Under the pieces are notes generated by a model that made no database searches, was not told the origin of the DNA, and saw nothing but the letters and a program-made list of their open reading frames with translations. A DNA stretch of 64,000 bases from assembly GCA_963576475.1 (NCBI GenBank), contig OY754980.1, positions 26,773,486-26,837,485 on the forward strand, given 5' to 3'. Position numbers and translations under genes: made by a program. This document shows positions 1-11,584 of the stretch, piece by piece (position 1 is the first letter of the stretch; each line of letters starts with the position of its first letter). Source of the stretch: Molanna angustata (Eukaryota > Arthropoda > Insecta > Trichoptera > Molannidae).

Positions 1-171
1 GTTTCTGAGATATAGGGAAAAATAAAATAAAAATTCAAAAGTTGATAACCCCTGACTGAAACAAAAATTCAAAATTCCGAGTATAAAAGTTTTGTAGGCC
101 TGTAACTGTTTATATATTCTGAAATTTTAGGCTCTGTAAATTGAGCGGATCAAAAGTTATAAGGGGGGGAC

Positions 172-214
<43 letters not shown>

Positions 215-470
215 TACACACACACACAGACACACAGACACACACACACACACACACACACAGACACACGAAATGTTCTACTCCGAATTCTGAGTAAATC
301 CGTGTATGGAACATATATTCTGCGAAGCCTCTAAGTTGGTGTTTTTTGACTTCAAAGTTGGAAAAGCCGTGAAAAAAGTAGACCTCTCCATACAATTCTC
401 GCGTATTCTGGCTTGATACATTGTCGATATGTTAAGAGAACAAAGTTCTCCTGAACAAATCGACAGTTGG
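1..470 (-). mobile_element. Helentron-like non-autonomous element, copy H1 (cut by window edge)
   Basis: Copy read on the minus strand. Its 5' end is CCAACTGTCGAT at 470 and the rest runs off the left edge. Family architecture, taken from the complete copies: 5' CCAACTGTCGAT, a GAGAAC-TTT-GTTCTC hairpin, a unique segment, a CA-rich microsatellite, a long AT-rich body, a subterminal inverted copy of the 5' motif (ATCGACAGTTGG), then a hairpin with CATGT/ACATG arms and terminal CTAG. All intact copies sit between T and T. This matches Helitron2/Helentron-associated elements (HINE/DINE-type), which carry subterminal inverted repeats and a microsatellite. No Rep/helicase gene is present. Confidence 0.8.
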
Positions 471-561
471 ATAACAAAATTGCGTTCAAAATTGTAAAAA
501 AATATCTATCACTCGTTTGTAGGAATATATTTATTTTTAAAATGTCTCAATTATAATATTA

Positions 562-2189
562 CTAGTTGCATGTAACACATGAGATCCAACTGTCGATAGC
601 GATAGTATGTATAGTTGAAGAATATGTACCAAACTATAAACCCATAAATACAAATTATTGAATATTTTCAGATATTTTGTTTTCTATGCAACATATGTAG
701 GTATTTATTTATTTATTTATTTATTTTTATTTATTTCTATCCAAAAACATAGAGTAGATATAAGATACAAAATAATTAAAGGTATTATAAGCTTATTCAT
801 ACATAGTAGACATACAAAGTAAATATAAGTTATTTCATTTCAATAAATATAATTTCATTATTTCACCATTGCTTACATAGTTAAAGCTATCCTTTTTGTT
901 TGTATCTTTGTTACTAGCCCCCTCACTAGGCATAGCCTGTGCTAAGGTGAGCTAGTTTTATATTATTGTCTATTGCGTTGTTTATTTATAGATACGTTTA
1001 CATATAATATAAGTAAATGTACATACATACGCTACGCATTCAAGCGTATTCATCCTTCTTTCTCTCTTTCCAAACACAATATTTCATTATGAGTCATTAA
1101 CACACAGCAAAAATTGTAAAAATAAAATAATTGTTGAAAAAATTGATTGATTTAGAGACAAAAAAAAACAACAAAAGTACTTATTTTTCACTTTTTTCAA
1201 TTGTCTATTCTGTTGTTTGTAATAGTGCATTTACATTTTATTAGGTAGAATTATTTCCTTCAGGATTTTTTCATCTATTTCATAAACCCATCTTAGTGAT
1301 AGTTTTTTAAATTCTTTTGCATTTTTAATGGTTTTAATATTTGTTGGTAAACTATTGAAGAGTTTTGTTGAAAAGTATCGTACGCTACGTTGTCCAAAAG
1401 TTGTTTTTATGTATGGTATATTTAAGGTATTTGTTGTACTTAACCTAGTGTGTTTATATTGTTGTGAGCTAGTATATTGGTCTTCTCTTTTTAGCTTGTA
1501 TAATAGCAGATTTTTTGCATATATTTTTGTAATTGTATGTATGTCAAGATAGGATAGTATGGAGGAAGATCCTTTTTTCCAACCCAGAATATGAAAATAG
1601 CATGATGGTATGTATGTTTGTTTGGAGATGAATTATCAAACTATTAAGTCTTCTTACATATTGTGTATAGGCGACTGCCATACAAAATGTATGAAGCGAT
1701 GTCGTCACTAAATTCAATTTTTAAAAAAATTGTTAAAAAAAAATTGAGATCTTCTACTACAATGTTAATATTTTTTATAGAAAATTAAATTATCTAGTTG
1801 GTGTGTTTCGGCTTTTTTCGATAATTGTAAAAGTTTTGGAAATATAGGCAGTTAAACTCATAAATTTATCATAAAAAAAATATTTTTCTTAATAAAAAAT
1901 GTTTGAGAAACCCTGGAATTTTTTTGAAAAAACTTATTTGAGATTTTGTATTTGTCTATGTTTGTACCAATTTTCAGCGTTCTAGCGTTTATGGTTTCTG
2001 AGATATATGGAAAAATAAAATAAAAATTCAAAAGTTGATAACCCCTGACTGAAACAAAAATTCAAAATTCAGAGTATAAAAGTTTTGTAGGCCTGTAACT
2101 GTTTATATATTCTGAAATTTAAGGCTCTGTAAATTGAGCGGATCAAAAGTTATAAGGGGGGGACGGACACACAGACACACAGACACACA

Positions 2190-2224
<35 letters not shown>

Positions 2225-2429
2225 GCACGAAATGTTCTACTCCGAATTTTGAGTAAATCCGTGTATGGAACATATATGCTGCGAAGCCTCTAAGTTGGTG
2301 TTTTTTGACTTCAAAGTTGGAAAAGCCGTGAAAAAAGTAGACCTCTCCATACAATTCTCGCGTATTCTGGCTTGATACATTGTCGATATGTTAAGAGAAC
2401 AAAGTTCTCCTGAACAAATCGACAGTTGG
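562..2429 (-). mobile_element. Helentron-like element, copy H2, split by a LINE insertion
   Basis: Complete at both ends: CTAG at 562 and CCAAC at 2429. The body is interrupted at about 708-1536 by a LINE 3' fragment. Removing the insert leaves a standard copy of about 1.04 kb. Confidence 0.85.
708..1536 (-). mobile_element. 5'-truncated LINE inserted inside Helentron H2
   Basis: The insert begins with a (TTTA)n tract, the reverse complement of a LINE (TAAA)n tail. On the minus strand it encodes the reverse-transcriptase C-terminus TFGQRSVRYFSTKLFNSLPT with breaks. It is closely similar to the plus-strand fragment at 28362-29260, so both are copies of one LINE family, probably of the Jockey/CR1 superfamily. 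Confidence 0.7.
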
Positions 2430-2883
2430 AATATCATTCATTGAGACAATAAATTACAGTTATTATCAATGTTCCTTGTAAGGTGTGCGCGTGTGCGCAC
2501 GCACACCTACAAATATCTCCGCACACATGTTTTGTCAATATTATATAAGAAAGTTTCCATTGCCAGATTTTAGTTATCTTTTTTATTTATTTCAAAAATT
2601 ATCTTTGTTAGTGTTGTTATTATATAAAATCACCGTGATTAATAAATACCCTAAAAATATACATTTTACCCTACCCTAAAACCCTACAAATATACACAAT
2701 ATTATTATTACCTAAAAAGAATTAGCAGTTCAATGTGTTAATTTTTAATTATTTAATGGAAAATTAAAATACATGCCGATTTTTGCATTTTTATTATTAA
2801 TTTTTTCGATAAATCTAAAACTTCTAAATTACGACTAAACGATTTTGAAACAATGCCAGTAGCTGACATAATGAACGGTAATA
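2430..2883. other. Spacer between Helentron copies
   Basis: AT-rich sequence without a recognisable gene. An imperfect GC-rich palindrome (AGGTGTGCGCG...CGCACACCT) lies at 2481-2508. Confidence 0.5.
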
Positions 2884-3927
2884 CTAGTTGCATGTAACAC
2901 ATGAGATCCAACTGTCGATAGCGATAGTATGTATAGTTGAAGAATATGTACCAAACTATAAACCCATAAATAAAAATTATTGAATATTTTCAGATATTTT
3001 GTTTTCTATACAACATATATTATGTAGGTATGTATGTCAAGATAGGATAGTTTGGAGGAAGTTCCTTTTTTCCTACCCAGAATATGCAAATAGCATGATG
3101 GTATGTATGTATGTTTGGAGATGAAGTATCAAACTATTAAGTCTTCTTACATATTGTGTATAGGCGACTGCCATACAAAATGTATGAAGCGATGTCGTCA
3201 CTAAATTCAATTTTTAATAAAATTGTTAAAAAAAAATTGAGATCTTCTACAACAATGTTAATATTTTTTATAGAAAATTAAATTATCTAGTTGGGGTGTT
3301 TCGGCTTTTTTTGATAATTGTAAAAGTTTTGGAAATATAGGCAGTTAAACTCATAAATTTATCATAAAAAAAATATTTTTCTTAAGAAAAATGTTTGAGA
3401 AACCCTGGAATTTTTTTGAAAAAACTCATTTGAGATTTTGTATTTGTCTATGTTTGTACCAATTTTCAGCGTTCTAGCGTTTATGGTTTCTGAGATATAT
3501 GGAAAAATAAAATAAAAATTCAAAAGTTGATAACCCCTGACTGAAACAAAAATTCAAAATTCCGAGTATAAAAGTTTTGTAGGCCTGTAACTGTTTATAT
3601 ATTCTGAAATTTTAGGCTCTGTAAATTGAGCGGATCAAAAGTTATAAGGGGGGGACGGACACACAGACACACACACAGACACACACACACACAGACACAC
3701 ACACAGACACACACACACAGACACACGAAATGTTCTACTCCGAATTCTGAGTAAATCCGTGTATGGAACATATATGCTGCGAAGCCTCTAAGTTGGTGTT
3801 TTTTGACTTCAAAGTTGGAAAAGCCGTGAAAAAAGTAGACCTCTCCATACAATTCTCGCGTATTCTGGCTTGATACATTGTCGATATGTTAAGAGAACAA
3901 AGTTCTCCTGAACAAATCGACAGTTGG
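2884..3927 (-). mobile_element. Helentron-like element, copy H3
   Basis: Complete copy: CTAG end at 2884, CCAAC end at 3927, CA-rich tract at about 3656-3726. Both flanks are T when read in element orientation. Confidence 0.85.
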
Positions 3928-3931
3928 ACAA

Positions 3932-4878
3932 CACAAATTAATAAATATTTGAAGATATTTTATTTTCTATATAAAACACGTAGGTATGTTTGTCAGGATA
4001 GGATAGTATGGAGGTCAGTCTGTTTTTCATACACAGAATATGGAAACAGTATGATGGTATGTATGTATGTTTGGAGATTTAAGTATCAAACTATTAAATC
4101 TTCTTACATATTGTGTATAGGCGACTACCATACAAATTGAATGAAGTGATGTCGTCACTAAATTTAATTTTTATAAAAATTGTTAAAAAAAATTTGAGAT
4201 GTGCTAATACAATGTTTATATTTTTTTATATAAAATTAAATTATCTAGTTAGGGTGTTTCGGCTTTTTTCGATATTAAAAAAAAAATGGAAATATAGGCA
4301 GTTAAACTCATAAATTTATCATAAAAAAAAATATTTTTCTTAATAAAAAATGTTTGAGAAACCCTGGAATTTAAAAAAAAAGTAATTTGAGATTTTTTAT
4401 TTGTCTATCTTTATACCAATTTTCAGCGTTCTAGCTTTTATGGTTTCTGAGATATATGGAAAAATAAAGTAAAAATTCAAAAGTTGATAACCCCTGAGTG
4501 AAACAAAAATTCACAATTCTGAGTATAAAAGTTTTGTAGGCTTATAACTGTTTATATATTCTGAAAATTTGGGCTCTTTAAATTGAGCGGATCAAAAGTT
4601 ATAGGGGGGGGGACACACCCACACACAAAACTCACATAAAATGTTCTACTCCGAATTCTGAGTAAATCCATGTATGGGAACATATATGCTGCGAGGCCTC
4701 TAGTTGGTGTTATTAGTATGCAAAAAGTCCACTACACCATACAAAATTTTCCTTCGTACACGCATCTTGGCTTAATAATGTCGATTCATTAAGAGCACTG
4801 GAGGTTTCTAATTTGATGGTGTTCCGGACACGGAAAGTATTAAGAGAATTGAATTCTCATGAACGAATCGACAGTTGG
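3932..4878 (-). mobile_element. Helentron-like element, copy H4, diverged and 3'-truncated
   Basis: The CCAAC end is intact at 4878, but the CTAG/hairpin end is missing. The copy starts abruptly at the ACAAATTA segment, directly beside the CCAAC end of H3. It is more diverged than its neighbours, and the CA tract has shrunk to a few units near 4612-4630. Confidence 0.75.
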
Positions 4879-5564
4879 ATTACTTTGATAAGGACAGCAA
4901 ACAGATCATGCATACAATTATTATAAGAAGACAAACAGTAACTAATTAGGTATGTATTTCTAAATTTATTGCGTATTGTTGTAAATATTTAGTATAAATT
5001 CTTTCTTTTCTTTGTAATTGAATTATTCCATAAAGTTTACACTGGTCTTCTAAAAAAGCAATGTAACATTGTTAATAAATAAATTGTGTATAACTTTAGG
5101 TATAATTTATACAATTAACTAATAATTTAGAATGTAGGTACCTCTTGAGTACTTTACCGAATTTGAATGAAAAGAATAAAAAAGTGAGATTATTAAGGTA
5201 AGAAAAATTATTGAAACATACATTAAATTGAATTCTTGTTAAGGGATATGAAATATTTTATAGTCAGTAACAATAAAACTGAAGTATACTCCGTGGTTCC
5301 GTTCTTATAGTGACGAAATTGAGGACTCAGAAAATGGTCCAATATCCAAAATGCCAGACTTCATGGAAGTCATGTCGCATTCTGCAAAATGAAGGCGATT
5401 GAATCACTTTTATGGAGGAAATAGCACTCACATAGTACTTTTGATGGAACATTTTTTTAAATGTAACTGGTTTCGAAGCGGCTGATTTGAAGTGTTTGAT
5501 ACAATTTAACAATGCGAAAAATATTGACGAGTGGTCTTCTTATTTAAACTGAATTATTTTAAAA
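4879..5564. other. Spacer between Helentron copies
   Basis: AT-rich unique-looking sequence of 686 bp. No gene, RNA or repeat structure was recognised. Confidence 0.5.
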
Positions 5565-6595
5565 CTAGTTGCATGTAACACATGAGATCCAACTGTCGAT
5601 AGCGATAGTATGTATAGTTGAAGAATATGTACCAAACTATAAACCCATAGATACAAATTATTGAATATTTTCAGATATTTTGTTTTCTATACAACATATG
5701 TAGGTATGTATGTCAAGATAGGATAGTATGGAAGAAGATCCTTTTTCCTACCCAGAATATGCAAATTGCATGATGGTATGTATGTATGTTTGGAGATGAA
5801 GTAACAAACTATTAAGTCTTCTTACATATTGTGTATAGGCGACTGCCATACAAAATGTATGAAGCGATGTCGTCACTAAATTCAATTTTTAAAAAAATTG
5901 TTAAAAAAAAATCGAGATCTTCTACTACAATGTTAATATTTTTTATAGAAAATTAAATTATCTAGTTGGGGTGTTTCGGCTTTTTTCGATAATTGTAAAA
6001 GTTTTGGAAATATAGGCAGTTAAACTCATAAATTTATCATAAAAAAAATATTTTTCTTAATAAAAAATGTTTGAGAAACCCTGGAATTTTTTTGAAAAAA
6101 CTAATTTGAGATTTTGTATTTGTCTATGTTTGTACCAATTTTCAGCGTTCTACCGTTTATGGTTTCTGAGATATATGGAAAAATAAAATAAAAATTCAAA
6201 AGTTGATAACCCCTGACTGAAACAAAAATTCAAAATTCCAAGTATAAAAGTTTTGTAGGCCTGTAACTGTTTATATATTCTGAAATTTTAGGCTCTGTAA
6301 ATTGAGCGGATCAAAAGTTATAAGGGGGGGACGGACACACAGACACACACACACACACACACAGACACACACACACACAGACACACAGACACACGAAATG
6401 TTCTACTCCGAATTCTGAGTAAATCCGTGTATGGAACATATATGCTGCGAAGCCTCTAAGTTGGTGTTTTTTGACTTCAAAGTTGGAAAAGCCATGAAAA
6501 AAGTAGACCTCTCCATACAATTCTCGCGTATTCTGGCTTGATACATTGTCGATATGTTAAGAGAACAAAGTTCTCCTGAACAAATCGACAGTTGG
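5565..6595 (-). mobile_element. Helentron-like element, copy H5
   Basis: Complete copy with the CTAG hairpin end at 5565, the CCAAC end at 6595 and the CA/GACA microsatellite at about 6333-6393. Confidence 0.85.
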
Positions 6596-6604
6596 ATTAT
6601 TTTT

Positions 6605-6645
6605 GACATGTTTTTAATATCTCAATAGAGACGAAGTTGGAATAT
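6605..6645. repeat. Left arm of an inverted repeat pair flanking H6
   Basis: About 40 bp at 6605-6645 is an imperfect reverse complement of 8095-8133 (shared core CTCAATAGACGAA, with small differences). The pair probably marks the ends of an older foldback or TIR element into which Helentron H6 and a Tc1-like MITE later inserted. Confidence 0.5.
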
Positions 6646-6646
6646 A

Positions 6647-7687
6647 CTAGTTGCATGTAACACATGAGATCCAACTGTCGATAGCGATAGTATGTATAGT
6701 TGAAGAATATGTACCAAACTATAAACCCATAGATACAAATTATTGAATATTTTCAGATATTTTGTTTTCTATACAACATATGTAGGTATGTATGTCAAGA
6801 TAGGATAGTATGGAGGAAGATCCTTTTTCCTACCCAGAATATGCAAATAGCATGATGGTATGTATGTATGTTTGGAGATGAAGTATCAAACTATTAAGTC
6901 TTCTTACATATTGTGTATAGGCGACTGCCATACAAAATGTATGAAGCGATGTCGTCACTAAATTCAATTTTTAAAAAAATTGTTAAAAAAAAATTGGGAT
7001 CTTCTACTACAATGTTAATATTTTTTATAGAAAATTAAATTATCTAGTTGGGGTGTTTCGGCTTTTTTCGATATTTTAAAAAAAAATTACAGTATAAGCA
7101 GTTAAACTCATAAATTTATAAAAAAAAAAATACTTTTCTTAATAAAAAATGTTTGAGAAACCCTGGAATTTTTTTGAAAAAACTAATTTGAGATTTTGTA
7201 TTTGTCTATGTTTGTACCAATTTTCAGCGTTCTAGCGTTTATGGTTTCTGAGATATATGGAAAAATAAAATAAAAATTCAAAAGTTGATAACCCCTGACT
7301 GAAACAAAAATTCAAAATTCAGAGTATAAAAGTTTTGTAGGCCTGTAACTGTTTATATATTCTGAAATTTTAGGCTCTGTAAATTGAGCGGATCAAAAGT
7401 TATAAGGGGGGGACGGACACACAGACACACAGACACACACACAGACACACAGACACACACACAGACACACACACACACAGACACACGAAATGTTCTACTC
7501 CGAATTCTGAGTAAATCCGTGTATGGAACATATATGCTGCGAAGCCTCTAAGTTGGTGTTTTTTGACTTCAAAGTTGGAAAAGCCATGAAAAAAGTAGAC
7601 CTCTCCATACAATTCTCGCGTATTCTGGCTTGATACATTGTCGATATGTTAAGAGAACAAAGTTCTCCTGAACAAATCGACAGTTGG
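6647..7687 (-). mobile_element. Helentron-like element, copy H6
   Basis: Complete copy: CTAG end at 6647, CCAAC end at 7687. It lies between the inverted-repeat arms at 6605-6645 and 8095-8133, so it inserted into an older element. Confidence 0.85.
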
Positions 7688-7748
7688 AAAAGGAAAACCA
7701 GGAACTCAAAGCACGTACAGAGCTTACGACCTGTCATTTGCTGGCTTA

Positions 7749-8049
7749 CGTGATCACTTTATGCACTTGCGCAACGTTCATCAAATATGTAGGTAGGTGA
7801 ACAAGCCAAAAATGAAATAATATTTCTGGCGCAGTCCAGGGATGACATCTATGCGAAAGCATTGCTACCTAGTGAATACAAAAAAGTTTCTTCGTCATTT
7901 CATAGATGGCAATGGTAAAAACAGCTTATTTTCAAGAGCAATAATATCTATTGATAAAATTTATAGAACTTTCAAAAAAATGGATTGATAGGGATCTCAA
8001 TAAAAAGGCATAATTGGTGAACGTTGCGCAAGCCCATAAAGTGATCACG
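7749..8049. mobile_element. Tc1/mariner-like MITE
   Basis: Imperfect terminal inverted repeats of about 40 bp start CGTGATCACTTTATG on both sides and are flanked by TA dinucleotides (7747-7748 and 8050-8051). The ~301-bp element has no coding capacity. A TA target duplication points to the Tc1/mariner superfamily. Confidence 0.6.
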
Positions 8050-8094
8050 TAAACCTAAGCCCTGTGGGAGCTTTGATTTCCCGATTCATCCATC

Positions 8095-8133
8095 ATATTC
8101 CAATTTCGTCTATTGAGACATTAAAAAAAATGT
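8095..8133. repeat. Right arm of the inverted repeat pair flanking H6
   Basis: Partner of 6605-6645; see that entry. Imperfect inverted match over about 40 bp. Confidence 0.5.
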
Positions 8134-8159
8134 TATATAAATATCATTGACTCCCGATA

Positions 8160-8953
8160 GCGTATTTACGTTTCCGTGTTGATTAGGAGGCAAGTACTGC
8201 CCCGAATTAGGCACTGGTTTGTAGCGCTATGCACTTAAAAACTCGTGTTGAATTCGAGGCACGTGTCCTCCAAATTCACACGCTTTAGCGACGCAAACTG
8301 TTCCTGCTAATACGTGTTCAATTCGAGGCAATTAATTATTGAATATGGAACATATAATATAATCATGAAGTTCGCGCGCTATTACATTTTGCTCGCATTT
8401 CGTCTGTCACTGTCACATTTGTATGGATGTATAATACTTAGAAGACTCCTAGGAACATACATTTTACTGATCTCAATTTCTTTTTCAAGTATTTAAAAAT
8501 TATTTGCAACAATTAACAACGTAAGTTTGTTTGTTTTTTTAAATAATATTTAGTAAGTGTATTTCTAATACTTACTTATTTTTACAACGTAAGATTGTTA
8601 AGTTTTTTGCATAGTAGTTCTTTTAAGTGTATTTCTACTGTTTTTTTTTCAAGATTAAAATATTGGTTTTTTGAATTATATTTATTTAACTGTATTTCTA
8701 ATTAAGTATTTTAATTGATCTTCGTGTGATTTTTGCGCAAATATAATTTTTTTACTTATTTTAGGTTATGGCGCGCTTGCAGATTATTTTAATGTTTTGG
8801 AAGAAGCTCATCGAGATGATAAATATAAATGCAGGCGACTGGGGGACACGTGCCTCGAATTCAACACGAGTTTTTAAGTACATTAGCGCTACAAACCAGT
8901 GCCTAATTCGAGGCAGTACTTACCTCCTAATCAACACGGAAACGTAAATACGC
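8160..8953. mobile_element. Long-TIR MITE with 9-bp target duplication, Mutator-like
   Basis: Long terminal inverted repeats of about 110 bp (8160-8272 and 8846-8953) begin GCGTATTTACGTTTCCGTG. They are flanked by CTCCCGATA (8151-8159) and CTCCCGAAA (8954-8962), an 8-of-9 match. Long TIRs with a 9-bp target duplication are typical of Mutator-like elements. A further AATTCGAGGCA motif lies near 8320. The centre (8330-8840) is AT-rich and non-coding, so a transposase would have to act in trans. Confidence 0.65.
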
Positions 8954-9056
8954 CTCCCGAAAGGGGAAAAAATCCAATCATTGCGTATTATGCAACTATA
9001 AAAGTATTCGGTAATATTATTATATTACGAGAATGCCAATGTCTATAAGTATATAT

Positions 9057-10192
9057 TGATGCGTCCGGATTTGCAGTGACCAAAAGTCGAGCCTGCTTAC
9101 GCTACGGTCGCTTCTCAATTCGGTACCGACCGTCGCCGTACCACGTGACCGAGCCGGACAAGCCAGACAGCCAATGAGAACGCGAGGCAGACAGCCAATG
9201 AGAACCCGCCGGCGATCGTCTTGTACCGGCTCGGCGACGGACCGGTGGTCCGGTTAAGAAGAGGCCGTTTTCCGCTCCGTAGTGAGTTAGCAGTCAGCAG
9301 TCGTCGGGAATCGTCATTCGCAGCAAGAATCAACACATTCGCCGCCAGAGAAGAACCAGTCTACACCCACAAGAGGAATACGAACGCTGGCCGCGGCCTG
9401 CTGGCCGCGGCCCGGTGTGCTTTATATCTCGGCCACCTCGTTCACGTTCGCCCTCTCCACTACTGAGGACCCTGGTGCAGGATGGCACATGTCTCGACCA
9501 GCTGACACGGAAGATTCCAGGACTCACCGGTTGCACCAAGGGCGGTGCACGCTCCGGATCCCTGGCCCTGCTGCTGGCCGAGCCTAACCTCCGGCCTTGG
9601 CCTCCCTCCTCCGTCATCATCCACGCCAGGTTGAGCGTCGCCTGGGACTGAGACGGATGTCTAGTCCCAGCCTCATCATCAACGTCGGACCGTCCACTGC
9701 AGACGAGTGGGACGAACCCCAGAGGCACCAGACCTGCGAACCCGTGGCCTGCCCGCTAGACGCCTGCCGCCGCCGCCGCCGCCGCCTGCTGCCGCCGCCG
9801 CCGCCGCCGCCTGCTGCCGCCGCCGCCGCCCGCCGCCGCCTCTAGCCTGGCCGCCACCACCGCTTCGCCGTCTGGCCTGGGCCGTCACCGCTGTCTCAGG
9901 CGTGTGGGACACGCCATCATCATCATCCGACCCATCGCACCGTTTGCGACGTCCCTGGCCAGCATGATGGACATGCAGTAGTGTTAAGTGGCTTTAGTGT
10001 ATTACTTTGGCCTTTCTCATATGTTTATTTGCTGTGCTCAATATGTTTATTTTATGTTTCTTGTCTGCTTCTTCTTCAAATTAATAAATTGCGACACTTC
10101 AACATTCACTGGTGTTTCACTGCTCTGCCCCTTTGGTTGTAGGGAACGGCTATGGCCTCATATTACGCCTTGCCCTCTTTCCCCGCATATCA
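9057..10192 (+). repeat. Left LTR of the GC-rich LTR element
   Basis: 1136-bp LTR starting TG and ending CA. It contains a possible initiator (AGCAGTCAGCAG, about 9289-9300), a (GCC)n tract at about 9767-9840 and an AATAAA poly(A) signal near 10083. It is 37 bp longer than its partner because of extra GCC units. Confidence 0.8.
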
Positions 10193-10304
10193 ATTGGCGG
10201 CCCAGCAGTGGGACTCTTTTTAGAGAAAAGAACAGCGACCCTGAGAGACCCAGAGTAGTGAGCACCAGTGACAAGTACCTCGCCGAGAAGACCGCCGCAC
10301 CGGG

Positions 10305-10445
10305 ATGAAGACCACTGCTCCGAAGACAGCGATCGCCTCGTCTATTCCCCGGCATGCCGCCCAGATGTCTTTGGCTTCAGAGGAACACCGTTTCTGGATT
10401 CGGGACAAGATCCAGTGGCGCCTAACAACCACTTCTTCAGGATAA
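10305..10445 (+). CDS. Short internal ORF of the LTR element, possible gag remnant
   Basis: 46-codon ORF (MKTTAPKTAIAS...) lying between the primer-binding site and the polypurine tract, where gag would start. No domain is recognised and the length is too short to infer function. It may be a relic or chance. Confidence 0.25.
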   Translation: MKTTAPKTAIASSIPRHAAQMSLASEEHRFWIRDKIQWRLTTTSSG

Positions 10446-10485
10446 TTCGCACCGCTCGGCTTTTGGTCAAGAAAGCGGGGGGGAT

Positions 10486-11584
10486 TGATGCGTCCGGATT
10501 TGCAGTGACCAAAAGTCGAGCCTGCTTACGCTACGGTCGCTTCTCAATTCGGTACCGACCGTCGCCGTACCACGTGACCGAGCCGGACAAGCCAGACAGC
10601 CAATGAGAACGCGAGGCAGACAGCCAATGAGAACCCGCCGGCGATCGTCTTGTACCGGCTCGGCGACGGACCGGTGGTCCGGTTAAGAAGAGGCCGTTTT
10701 CCGCTCCGTAGTGAGTTAGCAGTCAGCAGTCGTCGGGAATCGTCATTCGCAGCAAGAATCAACACATTCGCCGCCAGAGAAGAACCAGTCTACACCCACA
10801 AGAGGAATACGAACGCTGGCCGCGGCCTGCTGGCCGCGGCCCGGTGTGCTTTATATCTCGGCCACCTCGTTCACGTTCGCCCTCTCCACTACTGAGGACC
10901 CTGGTGCAGGATGGCACATGTCTCGACCAGCTGACACGGAAGATTCCAGGACTCACCGGTTGCACCAAGGGCGGTGCACGCTCCGGAGCCCTGGCCCTGC
11001 TGCTGGCCGAGCCTAACCTCCGGCCTTGGCCTCCCTCCTCCGTCATCATCCACGCCAGGTTGAGCGTCGCCTGGGACTGAGACGGATGTCTAGTCCCAGC
11101 CTCATCATCAACGTCGGACCGTCCACTGCAGACGAGTGGGACGAACCCCAGGGGCACCAGACCTGCGAACCCGTGGCCTGCCCGCTAGACGCCTGCCGCC
11201 GCCGCCGCCTGCTGCCGCCGCCGCCGCCGCCTCTAGCCTGGCCGCCACCACCGCTTCGCCGTCTGGCCTGGGCCGTCACCGCTGTCTCAGGCGTGTGGGA
11301 CACGCCATCATCATCATCCGACCCATCGCACCGTTTGCGACGTCCCTGGCCAGCATGATGGACATGCAGTAGTGTTAAGTGGCTTTAGTGTATTACTTTG
11401 GCCTTTCTCATATGTTTATTTGCTGTGCTCAATATGTTTATTTTATGTCCCTTGTCTGCTTCTTCTTCAAATTAATAAATTGCAACACTTCAACATTCAC
11501 TGGTGTTTCACTGCTCTGCCCCTTTGGTTGTAGGGAACGGCTATGGCCTCATAATACGCCTTGCCCATCTTTCCCCGCATATCA
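10486..11584 (+). repeat. Right LTR of the GC-rich LTR element
   Basis: 1099-bp partner of the left LTR with a handful of substitutions (for example near 10986 and 11152) and a shorter (GCC)n tract at about 11196-11230. The few differences indicate fairly recent insertion. Confidence 0.8.

Larger units (their letters stand above)
9057..11584 (+). mobile_element. Non-autonomous LTR retrotransposon (TRIM/LARD-like) with GC-rich LTRs
   Basis: Two near-identical direct repeats (9057-10192 and 10486-11584), both TGATGCG...ATATCA, flank an internal region of 293 bp. A primer-binding-site candidate TGGCGGCCCAGC starts 2 nt after the left LTR (about 10195). A polypurine tract GAAAGCGGGGGGGA ends directly before the right LTR. 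The flanks are ATAT (9053-9056) and ATAT (11585-11588), a 4-bp target duplication as in Gypsy-type elements. No gag or pol remains. GC content is strikingly higher than the surroundings. The LTR lengths differ mainly by the number of GCC repeats. Confidence 0.85.

Noticed and set aside
150..395. Recurring ~80-codon frame MYGEVYFFHGFSNFEV... found in most Helentron copies
   Set aside because: It runs into the CA microsatellite and has no known domain. The copies are so similar that the shared open frame carries no independent evidence of selection.
9330..9728. 132-codon frame repeated in both GC-rich LTRs, and proline/arginine-rich frames in the GCC tract
   Set aside because: GC-rich DNA keeps frames open by chance. 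Several overlapping frames exist on both strands within an LTR, and no domain is recognised.
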